From Dromaius novaehollandiae (Eukaryota > Chordata > Aves > Casuariiformes > Dromaiidae), in the NCBI RefSeq assembly GCF_036370855.1, contig NC_088099.1, forward strand, positions 140,499,517-140,563,516: a DNA stretch of 64,000 nucleotides, written 5' to 3'. Both the position numbers and the translations under genes were made by a program. A model generated the notes under the pieces. The model searched no databases and was not told where the DNA came from. It saw only the letters and a program-made list of their open reading frames with translations. Positions 51,106 to 60,100 of the stretch are shown here, in pieces (within the stretch, counting starts at the first letter, position 1; each line of letters starts with the position of its first letter).

Positions 51106-54100
51106 AATTTTTTGTGATAAGGTCTTTTCAGTAATTGTGTTTGGGAGTGTATTTACTCCTATAAGCGCTGCTATGTAAGAGTTAGACTCAGCTGTTGGAG
51201 ATGCTTACTTAAGTTGACAGTGAAGCTGTATGAACAAACTGGAGGGTATTTGCTTTGTCTGTGAATATAATTTTCATCTTTGCAGCTGGGAAAATCCTCA
51301 CAAACTTGGAAAAAATGAATGTATAAGAATGTCTATCTTAAACATAATTTCTTAATAATCCAGTGAACTGTAACTGAAGTTAACAATTACTGATGACTGA
51401 TTTTTGTGTTCTAATAGTCTTGAAATCCCACTTTTTTTTTCCTTGGTGTAGGATTGCTATGAAGACTATCCATATACTGTCATTTCAAATAAGAATGCCG
51501 ATCACTTGATATCAGATGGCTTAGATGATGAGATTAAAGGTATTTTTATAACTTCCATTAAAATGTTAATGTGATAGCATTTATAGAGCTGCTTAATGTC
51601 TTGGGTAGTAATTTGAACTCTGGGCAAGTTTTGATGTGCCTTTGTGTAGTTTATAGATACTGTTACTTTACAAGCATTAAATGTACTAGTTTTAAAACTT
51701 CACAAATTTGATTTTTAAATTTGATACTTGGATTAAGCTTGTGGATTTATGAAACGTTATCTCAAGTTATGGACAAGTGGCAGATGATCTCTGAACTGAA
51801 ATTAAAAGTAATTACAAATTTAGATTTTGTTAGAGTAGTCAAAGCAGTAATTTTCTAGATGCTCAGATATTTAATATGGTGTTCACAAAGGAAAACATAG
51901 TGCTGCTGATCCACTAGTTGGTGGATATTGGTGGATGTACCTTTAATGACATGGCTTCTGATTATATTAGGATCATATCATGTAAGAGTAAGCATATGGT
52001 CTCCAAACTCTGACTAATAAGTGAATAGTTTTCTTTATCGCAGAAGTGAAGACTGGTGTGCTTTAATGTAGCTTGGAATTTAATTTTTTTGTTCTTTTGT
52101 GGTTTTAAATCTGAAAATGACAAAGTAGTAAGGTATTTATGTAAGTTAGTCTGAGACAACTTATCTGGCAGATGAGCTCTCAGAGGGCATAGGAAACGGG
52201 ACAGTAACTGAAATTGCGTGCAAATTAAATTATGGCTTATTTTTAGGGAGGCTGTGTAGGCTACAGATGAGAAGCATCATCAAGTAAGGAAGAAGTGCAG
52301 ATACCCAACACTGGCCTGAATTGGCCCAGGTCACTCAGACCTGAGTTGAAAGGCACAGGGAGATGCAGCATGTGTAGGAGCCTGCAAGTAACTGAGCAAG
52401 CAGCCTGCTGAGGCCTCACAGGCCAGAGGTAGTCTGCAAGCTGCCATTTGAAGCTTACATACTAAGCTTTACACTTCTTGAGTAAAATCCTTTAAGGATT
52501 TGCTTTCGCGGTTCAGCTTTGCTTCCTGCTAGCTGGGCCAGCTGGGCCAGATGAAACAAGTTAAGTGTTCTTATGTAGGAAGGAAGTAGTAAGATCAAAA
52601 GTTATTAAAACTTTACTGAGCAAGACAATATCTTGGTATAGTTCAGATTACTAGAAACAGTAGTGGTCAGCCACTTACTGAAGTAAAGGGGCTTTAGAGG
52701 AGAGTAACACGCTTCATGATTATTAAGGGCATGGGAAACTAGTGTTTCTTTTTAAAACAGAAATAGAAAAGAACACTTGGATCCAGTGTTTCCACTGTAG
52801 GAATTCATGCATTTTCATCTTTCCGTGAATATTTATTTACCTTTGGTTTTTGACATTTTCATTGTTTACCTTGAATATTGTTGATACGGTTTAGCTTACT
52901 TGATGATTCTTTGCACTGTGGTCTAGAACCAAAAAAGTGCCTCTGGAACTACATGTCTGAGGAGATAGCATTCAGTTGGTTACCTTTAATGATGAACTTC
53001 ATATTTACTGGTTTTTTTTTTTTTTTTGGTTGTTTCAACCTTTTGACAGATGGCCTATCAAATAACTTTAAAACTCACCCCCTTCAACTGGATCATCCCA
53101 GCGGCAGTTTGGATAGCACTGACTACATGAAAGCTACTGCATCATTGCAAGAATCAAAGAAATCAAACTCTGGAATGCCTCATGGTGCTTGTTTAACACT
53201 CACAGATCATGATCGAATTAGGCAATTCATTCAGGAATTCACATTTAGGGGACTTTTGCCACATATAGAGAAGACAATTCGGCAACTTAATGATCAGGTC
53301 AGTTTTCCTTTAAGAACACTTCCTGCTGCAATAAGCCAAAACAGTTGTAGTATAAATCTAGCAATTTCAACACAGACTTTTGGATAACTACTTTCTTCTG
53401 CTTCTAATATTCAATGATTCTATTAAATGTTGTAAACAAACTTGAAGAGAAGTAGTAGAAGTTGTTTTGGGTCAGTTTGTCTTAAACAGCCCTCTGTGCT
53501 ATCAACAGAGCTTCAGGCTTTCATCAAGAAGCCACTTTATGCTATCTGGACTATTGTCAGGGGTATATGTCCTTGCTCCTAAAATCTTACTGTATCTTTC
53601 AATGTTTGAATAAACTGTTAAAGTTATAAAAAGTGTCTTCATCAATAGTTATCTCCAAAAAAAGCATTTCAGTTTGCTACTTTTTGGCAGGGGAATGCTA
53701 AATCATGCCATTCTGTTTTAGTTGCAAAAATTTCTGAAATCAAATAGTCTTCTTTTAAACTATTATTCTTTTGAAGTCTGGCAGTTAATACTATGCCTGT
53801 GTCAAGGCAAGGGCATGCGTTAAAGGTATTATTTTGTTAATGATAAGACTCACAGTAAGGAGTTTCATTTGTGTTAACCTAAGTCAGTCCATCTCTCTAG
53901 CTCTTTAAGTTGATATAAAATCAAATGACCATAATTAGTACTAGACCTGGACCCAAATATCAATCACTTAAGTCTATAGTCTAACTGGACAATTCAATTA
54001 GAATATAGTTTTAAGCATGATGGCTGCTGGTACTAAATACCATATGCTGTGAAGTGCAGTCTCTCCCTGGATGAACTCTTGGGAGTTTGTACATGCTGAC

Positions 54101-57100
54101 TGTGTTTAGACTGGAAAGGGGGAAAAAAAACCACAGGTGAACATCCTTACATGTAGGAATGTTAGTACCTGGTATTTGTAAGACTAGCATGATGGTATTG
54201 ATTTTAAAAGATAATTTTAAAAGGATCTTTAAAAAGAGATGTAGTCTGCTTAGATTGTATGAACTGTAACTCCTGTGGAAGTTCCCTTACTAGTGGGAGT
54301 GCATCTCTAAAAGAATAAATTATGTAAACTTGCTTGCAGGTATGACAATGGCATCCTCAGCACTAGACGTTAGTGTTTGCAATGTGGTGATGGGGAGAGT
54401 GTTCCTTCTGCTTGAAGTTTGTCCTCCTTCAAGAAGGAAGTAGTATTGACCTAAGGTGAACCAAGGCCAGAAGTTAGATTTTTTTTTTTTTTTTTTTAAC
54501 TTAATTCAAACAGATATATCAAACATTTCATCTCTTTTAGGACTGGGTTGTGAGAAGTCCACAGCAACAGTAATGAAGCTCAGCTATCTGAATAAATATA
54601 GGAACAACAACTTCTACCTTCTTATCAGTGATTCACTCCAAAGGAGTGTATTTCTGACCATTTTATTGAAAATAGTTCTTGGGCAATCCTAAAGAAGCTT
54701 GGGTTTCTAGATGGGTCTAGCTTGGTCTTGCAAAGCAGTGCTGTGATTTAGCTTGTCATCTCTTTGCAGTTAATATCCAGGAAGGGCTTGAGCCGATCAT
54801 TATTTTCTGCTACTAAAAAATGGTTTAGTGGCAGTAAAGTTCCAGAGAAAAGTATAAATGAACTGAAGAATACATCTGGCTTGCTGTAAGTAGCTTCGCT
54901 CAGTAAATTTAAACCTAAATGAAAAATGTACCTTTTCAGGGGGTGGGCTGCCTGTGTTTATTACATGGTATTCTTGAAAATGAAATAAAGCAACTGCACT
55001 GTAAAAAGCTTTCATTGGTGGGGGAATCGTAAAGTACTGTGTGTAAAGCTGTGCAATAAAGGAGTAGCAAGGCTTAAGAAAAAGGCGACTAAAGAAGAAA
55101 GGTAAGAGAAACTGTTCACCATCCTCCTGCTCTAAGCACTGTGGAGCTTAAGTAAAAAAGGACACATGTTTTAAAGAGTAATAATAAAAGAAAGCTATAG
55201 TCTGCCTTAAGGGGAATGATGCATTTTTAATCAGTCTAAGTTTTTTCTTTTTTAAACCAAACACATGTATAGGTGTTCTTATGTTTAGTCATGTGACTTA
55301 CTCCGGTTGATTATTCAGGCTTTTTGGAAGTTAGACTGATACCACCAACCAATAATATGATGTTTTACTGGTATCTAGCATTAATGTATAAATTAACTCT
55401 GTACTTTTCAGAACTTGTCTTGTGTTCAGTGTCCTTTTCCTATATCCTCTTAATATTCTTCGCTGAATGCTCTCCACTCTGGAATGTCAATGTGCAGGAC
55501 TTGATGGCCTTTGATTAACTTATCTGTAGTTTGTGCTGGTAGTGATGAAATCCTGGACAAGAAGTGGCATTTATATCCAGATGCTGACTATGTGGTTATA
55601 AGTGTCCTTTTTATCAACAATCCACATTCTGGAGCAGCATTCAGAAACTTTAATTCCCTTTTACCTCTCTTTTTTTTGTCCTGCTATCCTTATTTTAAGA
55701 AGCATTTCAGAACATTTAATGGCCAAACTATTGTAAGCCAGTCTCAAAATAATGCGCACAAGTGGTATTCAAAGTCTTTTCTGTGTTGGTAATTGCACTG
55801 TTTTCAGGTTTTTGTTTTGGTCGGTGAGGTTCTTTTGCAGAGGACAGGAACTTGCTGAGTTATTTGGCATAAGGTATAGCTAGGTAAAGAGTAGGGAAAC
55901 TTATTTTTCTTCTCATGCAGCACTGTTTAGGTCTAATTTAAGTTAGTTTAGCTGTAAGTTAGTTTTACTTGGTTCTTCTGATAGCTGCTTGCTTGTTTTA
56001 GTATTTCTTGATAAGAGGGAAGCTTTCTTTGAATGTCGGTGAATCATGTTAATTAGAAAGTGGGGGGAAACCAAGTTTTGTGGCAGAAAGGAAGCAGCCT
56101 TCTGTTTTCTTAGTAACCGTTCTTGGAGTAAAATTGAAGCAATGCAGTTCTTATTCCTGCCTTCTGAACAGAAATTAAGGTGAGAGGGGAAGACTTCATA
56201 CAGTGTGGTTTTTTTTCTTTTTGTTTTTTTTAAAGAAAGATTCATAACCTTGTGCCTTGCTCTGGTTATGGCTTTAAATGTGAATGTTTGTATTTCTAGG
56301 TATCCACCAGAAGCACCAGAGCTTCAGATCCGGAAAATGGCAGACTTGTGTTTTTTGGTGCAACACTATGAACTTGCATATAGCTGTTATCATACAGCGA
56401 AGAAAGACTTTTTAAATGATCAGGCAATGCTTTATGCAGCTGGCGCACTGGTTGGTACTTCACATAACAAATATTCTTTGAACTTTTCATAATAATCTCC
56501 CTATCTGAAAGTAAGGAAATGCAACCCTTTCCCTCAACCTCCAAATTTGTAAGGGTCTTACCAAATTTAATGCATATGTTAAGCAAATTTGAGTGTTCTC
56601 AAAGCTGTTTTATGAAAGAAATAAACTGAATAAAAACTGAAGAGTTTATTCTTAGTGTGAAACACTGAAAGTATTCCTGTAACTCAACCTCCAGCAAAAT
56701 GTATTAAGTTATCAGACTACAAGTTTAAAGATCCATGGAAAATATGGTGTATCTTTTAGACTTTGGCAAAATACTTGTCTTGAGTTCTTGGTAAATATAC
56801 TACTAAAAATATGGTATCGTACCATTTTTATTAATCCTTTTGAGGGATATTCTTTGAGTATGTGTCTATTGTCAAGTTCATCACCAGTAACATTCTCATT
56901 CATTAATTGATTTCCCTGAAGAGTGGAGACCTAAATGTAGGTGATTAAAATAATCTTCAATAAGATAAATGGGAACATTGGGGAAAAGTAAAAACCTAGT
57001 TTAACAATTTTTAGAGGCTATATTTTGTAATCTTTAGTCTGGTTAATTCAGTCAAGCTTGAAACCTTGCTTTTAGATCTAGGAAAACATTCTCGTACATA

Positions 57101-60100
57101 GTCCAATCTTGAATAAAAATCTTAATGTATTTTTGCTGTACAGACAGTTGTACTGTATTTGGCTAGTCTCAGAAGTTCTCTTAATTTCTTAAACTTAATG
57201 GTTTGTAGAGGTCTTAAGAATTTATGCAACCTACCGTTCTTAAGCTTTAGATACAGAGTAGGATAGCCAAGTTTTTCTGTAGTAAGTAAACATGTCCTCT
57301 GAAATCTTAGTTCTTTCCTTGCAGAGTAGAACAGCCAAATTTCTTTAGAAGGTGGTTAAATGAAATTACAGTCTTCAAAACCTGGAAAACAGCCTTCATC
57401 TTAAAATAGATGGTATTTCTACTGTATCAAAAAGATCATTCCTGCAATAGAAAACTACTTCTTGGACTTTTGCAGGAGCATTATTTCAGTACCACTTTAC
57501 AATGTTAGGGGTACCATCAGCTGAAAACAGGTGCTTGTATCAGTGCGTCTAACTTTCTTGCTGTGCTCTCATTAAATACAAGTGGAGCCATAAATAGGCT
57601 GTTCTATTAAACCTTTTGTCAGTTATAAAATGTTGGATGCCCTGTATATGCCAGTAACTGATTAGGTAAATAATTTTTTTTAGCAGCTGCTGAAATCTGT
57701 TTGGCTCCTTGAGGTTTAGATTTTGTTGGAAAAAGTTGTACTGATGGTGTATGTGTTTCCCTCTCCCCCCTCTCTCCCCCGCTTGCAGGAAATGGCAGCA
57801 GTATCAGCTTTTCTTCAGCCTGGAGCTACTAGACCATACCCTGCTCACTACATGGAAACAGCAATTCAGACTTACAGAGATATCTGCAAGTATGTTGTTT
57901 GTTTTCATACTGGTTCTATGAATGATGTAATGCCTAGTGGCTTAACTTTTCTTTCTGATAATGTCAGATATTTACAAGACCACAGAATGATGTTATAACT
58001 CCAGAAGAGTAAGATATGTTAATTTATCTGGGATAACATGGAAGAGGAGGCACTCTGTTCTTGACAAAGTAATTATTAAACTAGTTGCTGGTTGTTGGAT
58101 TTCTGGCTTATCAGATCATTTAGTTGGTATGCTGAAGGCTTTCATAAATAAGATATCATTTCCTCAAAAATGATCTCATTAGCTTTGACTTTTAAAAAAG
58201 CTGCCATTAAACTATAATGAGAAATATAATGGTGAAAGTGACAGTCTGCACATGGTTATTTTGTGGGGGAAGAACTTTTATTCTTTAAAGAATATAAACA
58301 ATAGAGCACTAATCTGATGCAATACAGAAAGAACTTGTCAGATTTGAGGTTAAGCTTTCCATGGTTTCTTTTGATAAATATTTATTAATATATTATGGTT
58401 TTGTTCTAGGAACATGGTTCTGGCTGAACGTTGTGTGCTGCTTAGTGCTGAAATCTTAAAAAGTCAAAGCAAATATTCAGAAGCAGCTGCTCTTCTCATT
58501 CGTTTAACCAGTGAGGTAAAACACTTAATAGCTTTTTCCACACTTGCCCTCCCCCCATTTGTTTACATACCCAAGCACTTCTAGGTTACAGTCTAGTTCT
58601 GTTCTTAAATTGAAACATCCAAAGATAGCAAATGACCAAGTATGAGGTTTGAAATGAAGTAAACTTTGTTTATATAGCAAGTGAAGCAGCTAGTACTTTG
58701 CGTGTTCTTTCTTTCAAGTCAAGTGACTTGTTTGACTTCTTTAAAGACCTGCTAAATGTGTATTTATCTTTTTTGACTTCATATTTAATTTCCTTTAACA
58801 TCTACTTAGCACCTGAGTGGCGTACTCTGTCAGCTAAAATTATGGCTAAAAATATTAGCTTGGCTTTCACAGCCGTGCTGGATACCATTCCACCCAATCG
58901 GTTCTTTATAGCTTAAGCAATGAAGGCACCACTGTAGCTCAGCTACTGTGAATCGTTAGAATCTTAGCCATGTAAGTGTTTAGTCCAGCTTTCACTCTTA
59001 TTATAGTAATTGGTGTAAATTGAGCATGGAATTGTGTGCTAACAGCCCAGAAAGGGTCTTGCTTGGGGAGGGGGGGGAGTATCTGTGATTGTGTGCATCT
59101 TTTGTGTAGCTGATAAAACAACCCAGATTTGGAGGAAAGTCTTAAGTGGTAGTTAGTTCTGGCTTTGCGACCAGCTGCACCAAATGTGATGCTTCTGATA
59201 CTTTTCCTGGGACAAATAAAACAGAATAAATTGCTTATTTCTACAGGTTGCTCTCCGAAGCATCTCTGTAGCTTCACTTTTGCCCTTTCAACTTAAACTT
59301 GTTTCAGAAAATTGTGTATATGAACAGAATAACTTATTTCAGCATAAATTGTTTAAACAGAATTTAAACACTGTTGGTTGTGCACAGTCATTTTACTAAA
59401 ATAAATGTACTTGTAGTGTCTTTTGGCAGTAGCAAGGAAGATTATCGTAGGATACCGTATAGGTCTTCCAGGTATACTCATAATCCAGACACTTGCATGT
59501 TGCTGATAACACAGAGATCAGTTTTAGTAAAACCAGGTAGATTCAGTTCTTATCAGTTAAAATAAACTCGGAGAAAAGAGATTATATTATTAAGAAGAAA
59601 TCTTAAATTATTAAGAAATTATCCTTGTTCTTGTGTGTTAAGTTCAGTAAGCTCCATTGTTATTTTTACCCTTAACCTATTAAAGCTGTTGTTCTTTGTT
59701 TCTAGCTTTAAAATTGGCAGGGAGATGGAGGGGAAAAGGTGTTAGAGCTCTTGAAAGTTAATAGTAAGTGTTAGAAATGGTACCTGGAGTAACTGAAGAG
59801 GCAGAAAGTATTTTCATTCATTTATTCTATTTCATTCACCTACTTCAGTATCTCTGCAGCTTGCAGAAAAAATACCAATAAATTTGGTATTGAACAGTTA
59901 TCACTGTATATATAATGAGGTAAATAATATATTCAAGTGTGTGTACATAGAACAAGAAAATAATGTTTGTATATAAAAGCATTTCCAACTTTTCTTTACA
60001 GATTTTTTTCTTTTTAGCATAAAAATAAGGCCACTGTTACTGAGTTATATTTTGATCTGAGAAGCAGAAACAATGCAAAAAGATCAAATTTTTTGAAATA

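Noticed and set aside
52878-53049. Upstream in-frame extension of TRAPPC8 exon 7
   Set aside because: The acceptor at 53048-53049 fits phase and homology; the upstream residues are encoded by a T-rich splice tract.
55511-55792. 93-codon frame in TRAPPC8 intron 8
   Set aside because: Exons 8 and 9 join exactly without it, and the translation resembles nothing in the family.
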